A stretch of DNA of 64,000 bases, taken from the NCBI GenBank assembly GCA_963718295.1, contig CAVQYV010000008.1:434001-498000 (forward strand). Reading direction: 5' to 3'. Positions within the stretch are counted from its first letter, which is position 1; each line of letters starts with the position of its first letter. This document shows positions 52,325-63,623 of this stretch, one piece after another. Source of the DNA: CAVQYV01 sp963718295 [NCBI: uncultured Methylomirabilota bacterium]. Lineage in GTDB: Bacteria; Methylomirabilota; Methylomirabilia; CAVQYV01. The notes beneath the pieces were generated by a model that saw only the letters and a program-made list of their open reading frames with translations, did no database searches and was not told where the DNA came from. The position numbers and the translations under genes were made by a program.

Positions 52325-54508
52325 CTAAACCATAAGATTCTTCTCATGGCAGGATGATGGAGGATTTCCTTTGCCAGGCTCGATTTCGATTTGTACGAGG
52401 CAGCTGTTACACGGAAAGGCCCCTGAGGGAGAGCGGTCATCCTTGGTGAGGACATTGACGCAGCCTCCATGGTCGACCCCCAAATCGTCCGGGCAATACC
52501 AGGCGCCTGCATCCAGACTGACCACCCCCGGCATGATGCGATCTGTGACTTTGGCGGTCCGCACCATCTGCCCGCGATCGTTATAGACTCTCACCTGGTT
52601 CCCGCTTTGAATGCCCCGGGATTGCGCATCTTGAGGGCTTATCCAGATCGTATCGTCCGCCAGATCTTTTAGCTTTGGGATATTGTCGAACTGGGAATTC
52701 ACTCTCGTCTTCGCATGGGGGCTCACGATCTGCAGGGGAAACCTGCTTCGGAGAGGATCCTGGGGACCCTCCCAGGGCTCGATATATTTGGGAACGGGGG
52801 GCATCATCGGATGGTTCATCTCGGCGATCGATTGACTGTAAATCTCGATCTTTCCGGAAGGGGTGGGAAAAGGGAGGCCCCCTTCGATCTGCTCCCGAAA
52901 GGCTACCCAAGGTTGGGGAAGATCCACTTCGTGAAACCCCTTCTCCCGGAAGATCTCGTAATCAGGCAGGTCAGGGGTGGCCGCGGCAAATGCCTTCAAC
53001 CATTCTTCGTCTGACTGACGGTTATAGTCAGTTAGACCGATACGAGAGGCCAGTTCCGTAAAGATAGCCAGATCGGACCTGGCATCGCCCAAAGGCTCGA
53101 TGGCTTGATCCATGGAAATGAAATAAGGTCCACCGGTCCAGGGCTGCCCAATGTCCACCCGCTCCAGTGCAGTCGTGACAGGAAGAATGATATCCGCGTA
53201 TCGGGCCGTCGGGGTCAGAAAGCGTTCATGGACCACGATGAATTCGGGCGATTGCAGGGCCTTGACCCCTTTGTTGGTGTTCAAAAACTGGTTCAGAAGG
53301 TTGCAGCCCACGATATAGAGCAACTTGATATCGTTTGGATAGCCACCTGCTCTTCCCTGGAGAAGCGTTTCGTAGATCTCGGCGAGGTTCACCACCGGAC
53401 CCGGATTTTCCGGGACAGGCAACGTCTCCTTCAAAAATCCAAAAGGAATACGACCCGTGCCGCCCGCAGCGTAACCTCCGGTGACCCCGATGTTTCCCGT
53501 CATGGCGGCAAGGATGCTTGCAGCACGGTGATACTGCTCTCCGTAGGCGGTCCGCCCTGGAGCCCAGCCTGCAACCAGTGCCGCTGGCTTGATCGTCGCA
53601 TAGTCCCTGGCCAGCTGCTCGATCGTCCGGGCCTTGACCCCTGTGATCTCTTCTGCCCAATGCGGCGTTTTGGGAACTCCGTCCTCTTTGCCCAGGACAT
53701 ACTCTTCAAATTTCTCGAACCCGAGGGTATAGGTTTGGAGGAATGAGCGATCGTAAAGATCCTCTGAGATCATGACGAAAGCCATGGCAATCAACAGGGC
53801 AGCGTCTGTGCCGGGCCGGATGGGAATCCATTGTTGGGCAAGGATCTGACCAGAAGGACTCTGTCGGGGATCCACGCAGATGATTTTTCCTCCGGCTTTT
53901 TTGGCTTGCCTCAAGTGATGGGCGGTGGTGGGTCCAAATCGAGTGACGAGTGGGTTCCAGCCCCATAGGACAATCAGTTTCGAATGAAGGAAATTGTCCC
54001 GGGTAGTACCGGTGAAGGCAGTTCCGAAGGTAGCGATGGAAGAAAACAATGCAGCCTCCAGAGAGGCGCTCCCCCAAGTAGTGGTGCACCCCCCAAATAG
54101 GGAGAAAAAACGCCGGGCAGCCTTTCCCATTCCCTGGAGGGGGCTGAGCGAACCAGAATAGTCCATGAGAAAGAGGGCACTGTTCCCGTAATCTCTCTTG
54201 ACCCTCAGGAGTTCCCGCGCAACCCTCTCCAAGGCCTCCTCCCAGGGAATAGGCTCAAACTTCCCTTCCCCCCTTTTCCCCACTCTCTTCAAGGGCTTGG
54301 TCAGGCGGTCTGGAGCATAAACCACTTCGCGCTGCAACAATCCACGGACACAGGCCTTCAAACTGGGCATGGGCCGATCATCCGTACTGATATCTACGAT
54401 CCTTCCCTCCTTGACACGAACCTTCAGAAGGCACCGCGCCCCACAGTCGTAATAACAGCTGGTAAGCACCACCCGCTCTGATTTTGAGGAATGATCTTGG
54501 GAAGGCAT
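52325..54508 (-). CDS. Molybdopterin oxidoreductase (DMSO-reductase family)
   Basis: The start at 54508 (MPSQDHSSK) has GGAGGAATAGC upstream; the longer frame to 54649 lacks support. The product (727 residues) has an N-terminal [4Fe-4S] site with Cys18, Cys22, Cys26 and Cys53, the bis-MGD catalytic domain ([52 protein letters not shown]) and a C-terminal MopB-binding domain ([10 protein letters not shown]). There is no twin-Arg signal, so the enzyme is probably cytosolic. No electron-transfer or membrane subunit is adjacent. The substrate is unknown (for example a sulfur or selenium oxyanion, an aldehyde or a thiol). Confidence 0.88.
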   Translation of the reverse strand: MPSQDHSSKSERVVLTSCYYDCGARCLLKVRVKEGRIVDISTDDRPMPSLKACVRGLLQREVVYAPDRLTKPLKRVGKRGEGKFEPIPWEEALERVARELLRVKRDYGNSALFLMDYSGSLSPLQGMGKAARRFFSLFGGCTTTWGSASLEAALFSSIATFGTAFTGTTRDNFLHSKLIVLWGWNPLVTRFGPTTAHHLRQAKKAGGKIICVDPRQSPSGQILAQQWIPIRPGTDAALLIAMAFVMISEDLYDRSFLQTYTLGFEKFEEYVLGKEDGVPKTPHWAEEITGVKARTIEQLARDYATIKPAALVAGWAPGRTAYGEQYHRAASILAAMTGNIGVTGGYAAGGTGRIPFGFLKETLPVPENPGPVVNLAEIYETLLQGRAGGYPNDIKLLYIVGCNLLNQFLNTNKGVKALQSPEFIVVHERFLTPTARYADIILPVTTALERVDIGQPWTGGPYFISMDQAIEPLGDARSDLAIFTELASRIGLTDYNRQSDEEWLKAFAAATPDLPDYEIFREKGFHEVDLPQPWVAFREQIEGGLPFPTPSGKIEIYSQSIAEMNHPMMPPVPKYIEPWEGPQDPLRSRFPLQIVSPHAKTRVNSQFDNIPKLKDLADDTIWISPQDAQSRGIQSGNQVRVYNDRGQMVRTAKVTDRIMPGVVSLDAGAWYCPDDLGVDHGGCVNVLTKDDRSPSGAFPCNSCLVQIEIEPGKGNPPSSCHEKNLMV

Positions 54509-54858
54509 GCTATTCCTCCCTCCGGAGAGGTAACTCGCCTGGCAGCACAAGCCTCCCTGCAGGCTTATCGAGAATGACCGATTCATTCTACCAGAGATTG
54601 GATGAAATTCCCTACCGATATTTTCCGAGATTGGCTGTAATGCGCCCACATACAGCTATTCGCCGGAACACCCGGAGCGCCCCATGGCCACATTCAGGCG
54701 CTCTCCAAGAGATGAATCGCACCATCTCCCCACTTGCTTGGAAGATTATCTCCTTTAGGGCGAGCCATGGATGAGGAATCCCCCTTCCTGTTCCTGGGGT
54801 CTCGGACCCGCCCGTCGGACGCATTTTCTTCTTTCTCTTTGGGGAACTTAGATATAAA

Positions 54859-55938
54859 ATGTGGTGGATCATGGAGACGGGGCCTTCCCACATGACGGAA
54901 TTCGAGAAAAGGGTCCTTCTGGGGGCAGGGATCGTGCTTGGGGTCCTCTTGCTGTCCAAGATCCTTTTCCTCATCAAGCCCTTTGTCCTCGCCTTCCTCA
55001 TCGGTTTGGCCTTCCATCCGGCCCTCTCCTGGCTGGAGAAGAGAGGGATCAGGCGCCTCATCTCCCTGATCGGCGGGGTCTTTCTGCTGCTGATTTTGAT
55101 TGGGCTCGCCAGCTATTTCTTCATCCCCCTCTTCGTTGATCAGATAAAGGACCTGGTGGGTGAATTTCCTCGCCTGTGGGAGCAGATCGGCAAGAGGTGG
55201 AACGCTTTTCATAACCTGTTTCCCCGGCTGATCCCTCGGTTCCGAGAACAAGACGTGTTTCAGGGGATTATCAAGAACTTAGAGAAATCCTTTCCTCTCG
55301 CCCGTCAATTTGCCTCCAGCCTATTCTCATTAGTAGTCAATACCATTTTCGTTTTCTTTATCCTCATCTTTGGCCTCTACAATCCGACTCACCTCAAGGA
55401 TTGTCTGGTGGAAGCCATTCCCCCCAGGTACCGGTCGAAGGCAGCCCATATTGGGGGACGGATCCTCAACCAGCTAAAGAACTGGGTCCATGGGCTCTTG
55501 TTGGCCATGCTTTTCGTCGGGCTCCTATCCTATGTGGGCCTCTTGATCATCAAGGTGAAGTATGCCTTTGCTTTTGCCATACTCTCTGGGCTATTAGAGA
55601 TTATCCCTTATTTTGGGCCCATTCTATCGGCTCTCCTACCGGCGGCGCTTACTGCCATGGATGATCCCCTGAAAGCGGTCTATGTGGTCGCGGTGTTCTT
55701 CATCGTTCAACAGGTAGAAAACCACATTTTGATTCCCCTGATCATGTCGCGTCAGCTCACGCTGCATCCCTTGGGGGTCATCTCCTTCTTTTTGCTCATG
55801 ACCTATTATTTGGGATTCTTCGGGACATTTGTGGCAGTTCCCACCTATGCCTGCGTGGCCATCCTCTACGAGGAGTTATATTTGGGGCGGATGGAATCAA
55901 ATGAAATGGAAATCTCTGGCTCTGGAAAGGGCCAATAG
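54859..55938 (+). CDS. AI-2E/PerM-family membrane transporter (UPF0118)
   Basis: The 359-residue product has about eight transmembrane helices. The pattern is that of the AI-2E family: an early FVLAFLIGLAFHPALSWLEKRGI, a soluble stretch (FPRLWEQIGKRW) and a C-terminal pore region EIIPYFGPILSALLPAALTAM followed by FFIVQQVENHILIPLIMSRQLTLHPLGV. Members export autoinducer-2 or act as Na+/H+ antiporters; the substrate cannot be chosen. It may start at 54859 or Met5 (54871). Confidence 0.88.
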   Translation: MWWIMETGPSHMTEFEKRVLLGAGIVLGVLLLSKILFLIKPFVLAFLIGLAFHPALSWLEKRGIRRLISLIGGVFLLLILIGLASYFFIPLFVDQIKDLVGEFPRLWEQIGKRWNAFHNLFPRLIPRFREQDVFQGIIKNLEKSFPLARQFASSLFSLVVNTIFVFFILIFGLYNPTHLKDCLVEAIPPRYRSKAAHIGGRILNQLKNWVHGLLLAMLFVGLLSYVGLLIIKVKYAFAFAILSGLLEIIPYFGPILSALLPAALTAMDDPLKAVYVVAVFFIVQQVENHILIPLIMSRQLTLHPLGVISFFLLMTYYLGFFGTFVAVPTYACVAILYEELYLGRMESNEMEISGSGKGQ

Positions 55939-56483
55939 GAAGGGTAAGAGGCCGCGGATCGAATCGATGAACGAGGTGCGAATTTCCGATTAGGATCGTG
56001 GCGGAAGGGGATCATGGATAAAAATATCTTGACAAGCCCCCCCTCGTTCAGTATAGAAGTAGTTGGAAGGTAGAAGACTGAGGAAAGAAGCTTCGGCTAA
56101 ATCCATGTTTAGCCAGTAAGCCCCCCACTCAAGCCAATTGATGATTTCTAATCTTCGATAGAGAGCAGATCCTACCGCCTATCTCGCTTATCTCAACCAG
56201 GATGGATTTTTGATTCTTTCTCTCTAGCTGCGCATCATCGATCTATGTATTCCTCATCTTATGTATTCCTCATCTTATGAAGGGTAGCACGCGCTTGAGC
56301 CCATTGGTAAGCAAACGGCGGGCGCGGTTCCCATGGGCCGTCGCGTCTATATCCTTTGTGACCATATTGCCAAGCCCCACCCAACCTCCGCCAGCTTTCT
56401 GGGGGAATCGTAATTCATGCGGACAGGACCGTTTTCGAGCCAGCCATCTGTCGGACTCTCACATCTTTTAGCGAGGTAAGGTT
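55939..56483. other. Non-coding stretch, long rho leader
   Basis: No gene is supported. The strong promoter at 56029-56057 leaves a ~430-base leader before rho; the cytosine-rich stretches in it (for example 56037-56043 and the CCCCACCC run near 56376) could be Rho-binding (rut) sites for autoregulation, as in E. coli. This is inference. Confidence 0.4.
56029..56057 (+). promoter_or_regulatory. Sigma-70 promoter upstream of rho
   Basis: -35 TTGACA (56029-56034) and -10 TATAGA (56052-56057) are exactly 17 bases apart. No other strong promoter is seen up to the rho start, so it probably drives rho and the following genes. Confidence 0.75.
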
Positions 56484-57734
56484 ATGAATATTGCAGAACT
56501 GAAGGAAAAAAGCATCTCCGAGCTCACTTCCATTGCCCGAGATTTCACTATTACCGGGATTAGCTCCTTGAGGAAACAGGAGCTGATCTTCAAGATCCTG
56601 GAAGCGCAGACGGAGAAGAACGGCCTTATCTTCGCTGAGGGAGTCCTGGAAATTCTTCCCGATGGATTTGGCTTTTTGAGGGCCCCCGATTACAATTACC
56701 TTCCCGGCCCGGACGACATCTATGTCTCTCCCTCCCAGATCCGGCGCTTCGACCTTCATACCGGGGACACGATCTCCGGCCAGGTGAGGCCACCCAAGGA
56801 TGGGGAGCGGTACTTCGCCTTGCTCAAGGTAGAGGCCGTCAATTCGGAGAGCCCGGATACCGCTCGGGAGAAGATCCTCTTCGACAACTTGACCCCCCTC
56901 TTCCCCAACAAGCGACTCGGTCTGGAGACGAACCCGGGTGAGATGTCCATGAGGGTCATGGAATTGACCACCCCCATTGGCAAGGGGCAGAGGGGTCTCA
57001 TCGTGGCCCCCCCTCGAACCGGCAAGACGATCCTGCTGCAGAAGATTGCCAATAGCATTACCACCAATCATCCCGAGGTCATTCTCATCGTGCTCCTCAT
57101 CGACGAGCGACCGGAAGAGGTGACCGACATGCAGCGTTCGGTAAAAGGGGAGGTCATCAGCTCCACCTTCGACGAGCCGGCCACTCGCCATGTCCAGGTG
57201 GCGGATATGGTCCTGGAGAAGGCAAAAAGGCTGGTGGAGCATAAACGGGATGTGGTCATCCTCTTGGATTCCATCACCCGGCTGGCCCGGGCCCACAACA
57301 CGGTCATTCCTCCCAGTGGCAAGGTCCTCTCCGGCGGCGTCGATTCGAATGCCTTGCAGAGGCCGAAGCGGTTCTTTGGGGCGGCCCGCAATATCGAAGA
57401 GGGAGGGAGCCTGACCATCATCGCCACCGCCTTGATCGATACCGGATCGCGGATGGATGATGTGATCTTCGAGGAGTTCAAGGGCACGGGCAACATGGAG
57501 GTTATCTTGGATCGGAGGCTGGTGGACAAGAGGGTCTTTCCAGCGATCGATATCAATCGTTCCGGGACCCGAAAGGAAGAGCTGCTCTGCAAGCCTGAGG
57601 AACTGAATCGAATGTGGATATTGAGAAAGGTCCTCCACTCCATGGGCGTGGTGGAGGCTATGGAGCTCTTGCAGGAGAAGTTGCGAGAGACCAAGACCAA
57701 CGACGAATTCTTACGGGCCATGAATACCCTTTAA
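56484..57734 (+). CDS. rho: Transcription termination factor Rho
   Basis: The 416-residue product has the N-terminal helix bundle ([16 protein letters not shown]), the RNA-binding cold-shock-like domain with RNP1 DGFGFLR (60-66), Walker [10 protein letters not shown] (174-182), Walker [16 protein letters not shown] and the Q- and R-loop residues ([12 protein letters not shown]). It is a hexameric RNA-DNA helicase that ends transcription. Length and all motifs are normal. It heads the rho-to-hisC block. Confidence 0.98.
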   Translation: MNIAELKEKSISELTSIARDFTITGISSLRKQELIFKILEAQTEKNGLIFAEGVLEILPDGFGFLRAPDYNYLPGPDDIYVSPSQIRRFDLHTGDTISGQVRPPKDGERYFALLKVEAVNSESPDTAREKILFDNLTPLFPNKRLGLETNPGEMSMRVMELTTPIGKGQRGLIVAPPRTGKTILLQKIANSITTNHPEVILIVLLIDERPEEVTDMQRSVKGEVISSTFDEPATRHVQVADMVLEKAKRLVEHKRDVVILLDSITRLARAHNTVIPPSGKVLSGGVDSNALQRPKRFFGAARNIEEGGSLTIIATALIDTGSRMDDVIFEEFKGTGNMEVILDRRLVDKRVFPAIDINRSGTRKEELLCKPEELNRMWILRKVLHSMGVVEAMELLQEKLRETKTNDEFLRAMNTL

Positions 57735-57763
57735 GGCCCCCTTAGAGAGGAGAGAGATTTCAA

Positions 57764-57979
57764 ATGAAGAAAGATATTCATCCGCCCTATCAGGACTGCA
57801 CCATTACCTGCGCCTGCGGAGAAGTGGTCCGTACCCGTTCGACCCTTACCAGCATGAGGGTGGAAATCTGCTCGAAATGCCATCCCTTCTTTACCGGAAA
57901 GCAGAAGTTGATCGATACCGAGGGAAGAGTGGAGCGTTTTCAGAGGAAATACGGGAAAAAGGAGCCCGCCACCCAGTGA
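57764..57979 (+). CDS. rpmE: Ribosomal protein L31 (zinc-binding type)
   Basis: The 71-residue product has the L31 pattern with Cys16, Cys18, Cys36 and Cys39 ([20 protein letters not shown]), so it is the C+ zinc-binding form. GAGAGGAGAGAGATTTCAA precedes the ATG. It lies 29 bases after rho, as in many bacteria. Confidence 0.97.
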   Translation: MKKDIHPPYQDCTITCACGEVVRTRSTLTSMRVEICSKCHPFFTGKQKLIDTEGRVERFQRKYGKKEPATQ

Positions 57980-58071
57980 GGCTCATCCCTGTTTCCCTGG
58001 ATCGATGTATTTCCTTTGAGGGATGGGGCCCGCTTGGACCAGACCAGGAAATGGCGGTAAGGTAAGGTTCC

Positions 58072-59061
58072 ATGCCAATCGGGAGAAACCTTTTGAGGAT
58101 ATTGCCTTTGCCCCTCCATCTGGAAGAGGGTAAGCCAACCGTGGGAGGACAGGCCGTGATCGAGGGGGTCATGATGCGAGCGCCTCGCTCCCTCACGGTG
58201 GCAGTCCGGAAAGCGAAGGGAGAGATCACGGTGAAGAGGAAGGACCTTCGGCCTGCCTCCGATCGATTTCCTTTCTTGAAGCTCCCCCTCTTGCGAGGGG
58301 TGGTTGCACTGGTGGAGGCTCTCATTTATGGGATTTCCGCGCTGAACTATTCGGCCAACGAAGCGCTTTCCGAGGAGAGTTCAAAGGAGGCTTCCAAGGA
58401 AAATGAGTTGAGCCCGTGGGCCCTGGCCGGCATCATGGCGGTTTCTCTCGGGTTAGGGGTCTTTCTGTTCTTTATCCTCCCCCTCTACCTGACCCATCTG
58501 GCCAGCCATTGGGTTCCCTTGCTCAACCGGAGCAGTTTGTCCTTCAACATGGTGGATGGGATCCTGAGGATCGGAATATTCCTCCTCTACGTGACCTTGA
58601 TCTCTTCCCTGAAGGAGATCAGGCGGGTTTTCGAGTATCATGGCGCGGAGCATGTGGCGATCCATGCGTATGAGGAAGGCAGAAGCTTGGCCGTGGAGAG
58701 GGCGAGGGACCTGAGCCCTCTGCACCCGCGGTGCGGGACCGCCTTTCTCCTTTGGGTGATGGTCATTTCCATCTTCGTCTTTTCTCTGTTGGGGCGAGAC
58801 CTCTCCCTGGGTGCCAAGGTACTCTCCCGAATCGTGCTCCTCCCCCTCATCGCCGGGATTTCCTACGAGTTGACCAGGCTTTCGGGGAAGAGGAGGTATC
58901 GATGGTTGGACTGGCTCATCAGGCCCGGCTTATGGCTTCAAAGGATGACGACCCGCCAGCCTCAGGACGATCAAGTGGAGGTGGCGATTCGTGCCCTTTT
59001 GGAGGTGCTGGAGATGGAAAAGGGGAAAGGTGGATCTCCCAGAACGGCTAAGGCAGCCTGA
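58072..59061 (+). CDS. DUF1385-family membrane protein
   Basis: The 329-residue product has the DUF1385 signature GGQAVIEGVMMRAPRSLTVAVR near the N-terminus, four or five transmembrane helices (for example AGIMAVSLGLGVFLFFILPLYL) and FEYHGAEHVAIHAYE with conserved His and Glu. These residues suggest a membrane metallo-enzyme, but the function is not known. Genes of this family are often between rpmE and prfA, as here. Confidence 0.9.
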   Translation: MPIGRNLLRILPLPLHLEEGKPTVGGQAVIEGVMMRAPRSLTVAVRKAKGEITVKRKDLRPASDRFPFLKLPLLRGVVALVEALIYGISALNYSANEALSEESSKEASKENELSPWALAGIMAVSLGLGVFLFFILPLYLTHLASHWVPLLNRSSLSFNMVDGILRIGIFLLYVTLISSLKEIRRVFEYHGAEHVAIHAYEEGRSLAVERARDLSPLHPRCGTAFLLWVMVISIFVFSLLGRDLSLGAKVLSRIVLLPLIAGISYELTRLSGKRRYRWLDWLIRPGLWLQRMTTRQPQDDQVEVAIRALLEVLEMEKGKGGSPRTAKAA

Positions 59062-59073
59062 GGTGTCGCAGGG

Positions 59074-60153
59074 ATGACCGATCTGGAGAGGAAACTGGAG
59101 GACTTGCAGGAGCAATATCAAACCCTGGAGGAGAGGCTCGGGGATCCGCAGGTGATTGCCGACCATGTCGCCTTCCAGAGATATGCCAAGGCCCATTCCG
59201 AACTGGCCCAGATCGTCGACGAGTACCAGGCATATCGGAGGTTGCAGTCCGCCATCAACGAGACAAAGCAAATCCTGCAGGAGAGCCAGGATCCAGAGAT
59301 GCAGGAGTTGGCCGAGGCGGAACTGAGAGATCTCTCTCGGAGGCTGGAAGAAGAAGAGGAGAAGATGCGGCTCCTTTTGCTTCCCTCTGATCCCTTGGAC
59401 CAGAAGAGCATCATCTTGGAGATCCGGGCGGGGACGGGAGGGGAGGAAGCAGCCCTCTTTGCCGCCAACCTGCTCCGTATGTACATCCGGCACGCAGAGT
59501 CAAAGGGGTGGAAGGTGGAGATGCTCTCCTCCAACAGCACGGGAGTGGGGGGGGTCCGGGAAGCCATCCTTTCCGTCGAAGGGAAGGGGGTCTACAGCCG
59601 GCTGAAATTCGAGAGCGGGGTCCATCGAGTGCAGAGGGTGCCGATCACCGAAGCCAGTGGGCGCATCCACACCTCCGCCGTGACGGTTGCTGTCCTGCCT
59701 GAGGCGGAGGAGGTGGAGGTGGAAATCGACCCGAAAGATCTACGGGTGGACGTATTCCGTTCCACAGGTCCCGGCGGCCAAAGCGTCAATACCACAGATT
59801 CCGCAGTGCGCATTACCCATCTGCCCACGGGGATGGTTGTCAGCTGCCAAGACGAGAAATCGCAGCATAAGAATAAGGCCAAAGCGATGAAGGTTCTGCG
59901 GGCCCGCCTCATGGACAAATTGCGGGACGAACAGAATGCAGAGATCTCCGCGGCCCGAAGGCAGCAGGTCGGAACCGGCGACCGGTCAGAGCGAATCCGC
60001 ACCTACAATTTCCCTCAAGGCAGGGTTACGGATCATCGCGTTGGGCTCACCCTCCATTCCCTCAATACCATCTTGGAGGGAGATATAGATCCTTTGATTC
60101 AGGCCCTTCAGCAGCAGGCTGAGGCGGAGAAGCTGAAAGCGACCCTATGCTGA
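59074..60153 (+). CDS. prfA: Peptide chain release factor 1
   Basis: The 359-residue product has the GGQ motif (234-236 in [14 protein letters not shown]) that triggers peptide release. It has PIT (190-192 in [14 protein letters not shown]) at the place of the RF1 anticodon-like PxT motif, so it reads UAA and UAG; RF2 has SPF. The N-terminal coiled coil is normal. Its end overlaps prmC by 7 bases, and PrmC is the enzyme that methylates the Gln of the GGQ motif. Confidence 0.97.
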   Translation: MTDLERKLEDLQEQYQTLEERLGDPQVIADHVAFQRYAKAHSELAQIVDEYQAYRRLQSAINETKQILQESQDPEMQELAEAELRDLSRRLEEEEEKMRLLLLPSDPLDQKSIILEIRAGTGGEEAALFAANLLRMYIRHAESKGWKVEMLSSNSTGVGGVREAILSVEGKGVYSRLKFESGVHRVQRVPITEASGRIHTSAVTVAVLPEAEEVEVEIDPKDLRVDVFRSTGPGGQSVNTTDSAVRITHLPTGMVVSCQDEKSQHKNKAKAMKVLRARLMDKLRDEQNAEISAARRQQVGTGDRSERIRTYNFPQGRVTDHRVGLTLHSLNTILEGDIDPLIQALQQQAEAEKLKATLC

Positions 60154-61013
60154 TCACCGAAGCCCTCCGCTGGGCTGAGTCTGCCCTGGAAAAGTCGGGG
60201 GTCCTCGGGCCGCGGTTGGAGTCGGAGGTCTTTCTGGCCGAGATCCTGAGCTGCGATCGGGCCTATCTTTATGCCCACCCGGAGAATCCACTTTCCGAGG
60301 AGGCGGAGGAGGCCCTGAGAGTATGGGTAGCAAGGAGATCTCGGGGTCTTCCCCTGGCCTACATCCTGGGTAAGAAGGAATTCTGGTCTTTGGAATTCAG
60401 GGTCACCCCTGCAGTGCTCATTCCCCGGCCCGAAACGGAACTTTTGGTGGAGATGTCGATCCGAAAGGCAAGGGAGGAGAAGGCGGGGAGGATTGCGGAG
60501 GTCGGTTGCGGGTCAGGGGCGGTCATCGTGAGCCTGGCCCGGGAGCTGGGCCAGGTGCAATTGTATGGTACTGACGCCTGCCGGGAGGCCCTCGGGATTG
60601 CCAGGCAGAACGCCAGGAGGCACGGAGTTGAGGGAAGGATCTCCTTTTTTCATGGAGACCTGTTGGGGCCACTTCGAGGCCGAAGGCTGGAAGGGAAGTT
60701 GGATCAGGTGGTCTCCAATCCTCCCTATGTCCCTCGGGAGGAGATCCCCCGCTTGTCCCCCGATATCCGCCTGTATGAGCCGCGTCGGGCTCTGGACGGA
60801 GGGAGAGGGGGTCTCCTCATATATGGAAGGCTCATCCCCCAGGCCAAAAGGTTCTTGAGGCCGGAGGGATGGCTTATCCTGGAGGTGGGCGACGGACAAG
60901 GTGAGGCGGTCTCGAGGCTCCTGGCAGAAAGCAAGGGGTTCGAGGGAGCCAGCCTGGCCTCCGATGCTCAGGGAAGGGAAAGGGTTCTTTTTGCCCGCAA
61001 GAAGAAGGCTTAG
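60147..61013 (+). CDS. prmC: Release-factor glutamine N5-methyltransferase
   Basis: The 288-residue product has the SAM motif EVGCGSGAV (118-126) and the catalytic NPPY (191-194), typical of N5-glutamine methyltransferases. It modifies the GGQ glutamine of RF1 and RF2. The N-terminal helical domain and the RPETELLVE motif are present. It overlaps prfA, so the two are co-translated. Confidence 0.95.
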   Translation: MLITEALRWAESALEKSGVLGPRLESEVFLAEILSCDRAYLYAHPENPLSEEAEEALRVWVARRSRGLPLAYILGKKEFWSLEFRVTPAVLIPRPETELLVEMSIRKAREEKAGRIAEVGCGSGAVIVSLARELGQVQLYGTDACREALGIARQNARRHGVEGRISFFHGDLLGPLRGRRLEGKLDQVVSNPPYVPREEIPRLSPDIRLYEPRRALDGGRGGLLIYGRLIPQAKRFLRPEGWLILEVGDGQGEAVSRLLAESKGFEGASLASDAQGRERVLFARKKKA

Positions 61014-61022
61014 AGGGATATC

Positions 61023-62282
61023 TTGGATAAGATCCTGATCGAGGGGGGCCGTCGTCTCCAGGGAGAGGTGGCCCTGAGCGGAGCAAAGAACGCTGCCCTT
61101 CCTTGCATAGCGGCGAGCCTCCTGACCGGGAAGGAGATCCTCCTGGAGAATGTGCCCCATCTGGGGGATGTGAGGACGATCCTCAATCTGCTGAGGGGCT
61201 TGGGAGTGGAGGTGATCTATCCAAATCCACTTTCGGTTTCGCTACGGGCAGAGCGGTTCAATGCGACGGAGGCCCCTTATGAGCTGGTGAAAACGATGCG
61301 GGCTTCCGTTTTGGTTTTGGGACCTTTGCTGGCCCGCTTTGGAAAGGCCCGGGTGTCGCTTCCTGGTGGATGCTCCATCGGGCCGAGGCCCATCAACCTT
61401 CATCTGATGGGCCTGGAGAGGATGGGGGCTCGGATTGGCCTCAAAGAAGGATACGTCGAAGCCGAGTGCGGCCGTCGTCTCAGGGGAGCTCACATCGTCT
61501 TCGACATTTCCACGGTGACCGGCACGGAGAATCTGATGATGGCGGCCTGCCTGGCTGAGGGAGAGACCCTATTGGAGAATGCGGCCCGGGAGCCGGAAGT
61601 GGCGGATCTGGCCCAGCTCCTCCTTTCCATGGGTGCAAAGATCGCGGGCGCCGGATCGGACCGGGTGGTGATTGAGGGAGTGAAGGAACTGTACGGAGCC
61701 CGTCATCAGATTATTCCTGACCGGATCGAGGCGGGGACGTTGATGGTGGCCGTCGGCATCGCCGAGGGCAATGTCCTCATCAAGGGAGCGATCGCCGAGC
61801 ACTTGCTGACCGTCATCGAAAAACTTCGGGAGGCAGGCGTGACGATCCAAATCGAGGATGGAGGAATCCGGGCGAGCATGGATGGAAGACCCAGGCCAGT
61901 GAATGTGGAAACCCTTCCTTATCCGGGATTCGCCACAGACATGCAGGCCCAGATGATCGCCCTGGCGTGCCGTGCTCAAGGACGCTCCGTCATCACCGAG
62001 ACGGTCTTTGAAAATCGATTTATGCACGTGAACGAACTTCTGCGGATGGGGGCCAATATCCGGGTGGAAGGAAGCACGGCCATCATCCAGGGGGCTTCCC
62101 AGTTGAGCGGGGCGCCGGTGATGGCCACTGATCTCAGGGCGAGCGCCTGCCTGGTCCTGGCCGGGTTGGCCGCCGCGGGCACTACCTCTATCTCCCGGGT
62201 CTATCATCTGGACCGAGGCTATGAGGCGATTGACCAGAAGCTCTCTGCTCTGGGGGCGAAGATCGAGCGCATCCAGGAATGA
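61023..62282 (+). CDS. murA: UDP-N-acetylglucosamine 1-carboxyvinyltransferase
   Basis: The 419-residue product starts at TTG, nine bases after prmC. It has Lys22 (SGAKNAALP) and the catalytic Cys117 ([16 protein letters not shown]), so it should be sensitive to fosfomycin. It makes the first committed precursor of peptidoglycan in the cytosol. Length and motifs are normal. Confidence 0.97.
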   Translation: MDKILIEGGRRLQGEVALSGAKNAALPCIAASLLTGKEILLENVPHLGDVRTILNLLRGLGVEVIYPNPLSVSLRAERFNATEAPYELVKTMRASVLVLGPLLARFGKARVSLPGGCSIGPRPINLHLMGLERMGARIGLKEGYVEAECGRRLRGAHIVFDISTVTGTENLMMAACLAEGETLLENAAREPEVADLAQLLLSMGAKIAGAGSDRVVIEGVKELYGARHQIIPDRIEAGTLMVAVGIAEGNVLIKGAIAEHLLTVIEKLREAGVTIQIEDGGIRASMDGRPRPVNVETLPYPGFATDMQAQMIALACRAQGRSVITETVFENRFMHVNELLRMGANIRVEGSTAIIQGASQLSGAPVMATDLRASACLVLAGLAAAGTTSISRVYHLDRGYEAIDQKLSALGAKIERIQE

Positions 62283-62333
62283 GGGATTGGACCCAAAAGT
62301 GAGAGCCAGAGAGATCGTAGAGAGGAAAATCCC

Positions 62334-63623
62334 ATGAGATTGATCAGCACCCAGGAGACCGATTTCCCAGAATGTCGGGAAGGGCTCCTCAACCGGGGGA
62401 GAAGGGGTCAGGAGGAATGGGAAGGGGAGGTGAGATCCATCTTGTCCGAAGTCCGGAATCGAAAAGATGCGGCCCTGGTGGAGCTTTGCGGGAGATTCGA
62501 TGGCTGCAGGATTCCGCCCTCCCAGATCCGGGTGGAGGCCAAGGAGATCAAGGCCGCCTATGATGCGGTCGAGCCGGATGTCCTGTCCGCCTTGAGGTTG
62601 GCCCACGAAAGGATTACGGCCTTTCATTCCCAGCAGAAGCCCCGATCCTGGATCATCTTCGAGGAAGGAGGCTTCCTGGGACAGATGGAGCAGCCCTTGC
62701 GCCGGGTTGGGATCTATGTCCCCGGAGGCAAGGCCTCTTACCCCTCCTCGGTCCTCATGAATGCCATCCCGGCAAAGGTAGCGGGAGTGGAGGAGATTGC
62801 CATGTGCACTCCATCGGCAAAGGACCTCTCCATCTCCCCGTCGGTTCTGGTGGCAGCCGACCTGGTGGGCATTGGCGAGATCTATCGAGTGGGAGGGGCT
62901 CAGGCGATCGCCGCCATGGCGTACGGCACGGAGAGCATCGCCCCGGTGGATAAGATCGTGGGCCCTGGCAATATTTACGTGGCAGTGGCCAAGCGCTTGG
63001 TCTATGGAGAGGTGGACATCGATATGGTCGCAGGGCCCTCGGAGGTCCTGATCTATGCCGAAGAGGGGGAGGATCCTGCGCTCATTGCCTCCGATCTGCT
63101 CTCCCAGGCCGAGCATGATGAAATGGCCTATGCCATGCTCATGACCCCTTCGGCAGTTTTGGCAAAAGATGTGAAGGAAGAGGTAGAGGCTCAGGCAAGG
63201 CGGCTTCCCCGTCGCGAGATCATCGGGCGGTGCTTGGAAAAGAATGGCTGGATAATGGTCTGCAGAGATCGGGTGGAGGGGGTACAGCTCATCAATGCCC
63301 TGGCACCGGAACACCTGGAATTGATGGTTGCAAACCCCTGGGAGATGGTGGGCTCTATCCGAGCGGCCGGGGCGATCTTCCTGGGCGCATTTTCTCCCGA
63401 GGCGGTCGGTGACTATCTGGCAGGTCCAAACCATGTATTGCCCACAGGAGGAACTGCGCGCTTCTCTTCCCCCTTGGGGGTGGAGGACTTCATGAAACGC
63501 TCCAGCTTGATTGCCCTATCCGCGGATCAGGTGAGAAGCATCGGTGGCGCAGCCATCAGACTGGCCCGATTGGAAGGCCTGGAGGCTCATGCCCAGTCGG
63601 TGCAGATGAGGGTCGGTCCATGA
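62334..63623 (+). CDS. hisD: Histidinol dehydrogenase
   Basis: The 429-residue product has the HisD signatures VGIYVPGGKASYPSSVLMNAIPAKVAGV and IDMVAGPSEVLIYA, the catalytic His in LAPEHLELM, and zinc-ligand His in GPNHVLPTGG. It catalyses the last two oxidations of histidine synthesis (histidinol to histidine, NAD+). GAGAGGAAAATCCC precedes the ATG. Its stop overlaps the hisC start by four bases (ATGA). Histidine genes at this place after murA are seen in several phyla. Confidence 0.97.
   Translation: MRLISTQETDFPECREGLLNRGRRGQEEWEGEVRSILSEVRNRKDAALVELCGRFDGCRIPPSQIRVEAKEIKAAYDAVEPDVLSALRLAHERITAFHSQQKPRSWIIFEEGGFLGQMEQPLRRVGIYVPGGKASYPSSVLMNAIPAKVAGVEEIAMCTPSAKDLSISPSVLVAADLVGIGEIYRVGGAQAIAAMAYGTESIAPVDKIVGPGNIYVAVAKRLVYGEVDIDMVAGPSEVLIYAEEGEDPALIASDLLSQAEHDEMAYAMLMTPSAVLAKDVKEEVEAQARRLPRREIIGRCLEKNGWIMVCRDRVEGVQLINALAPEHLELMVANPWEMVGSIRAAGAIFLGAFSPEAVGDYLAGPNHVLPTGGTARFSSPLGVEDFMKRSSLIALSADQVRSIGGAAIRLARLEGLEAHAQSVQMRVGP

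Noticed and set aside
61569-63434. Long minus-strand open frame (621 residues)
   Set aside because: Shadow of murA and hisD, which are certain on the plus strand; composition is rich in His, Gly and Asp as in antisense frames.
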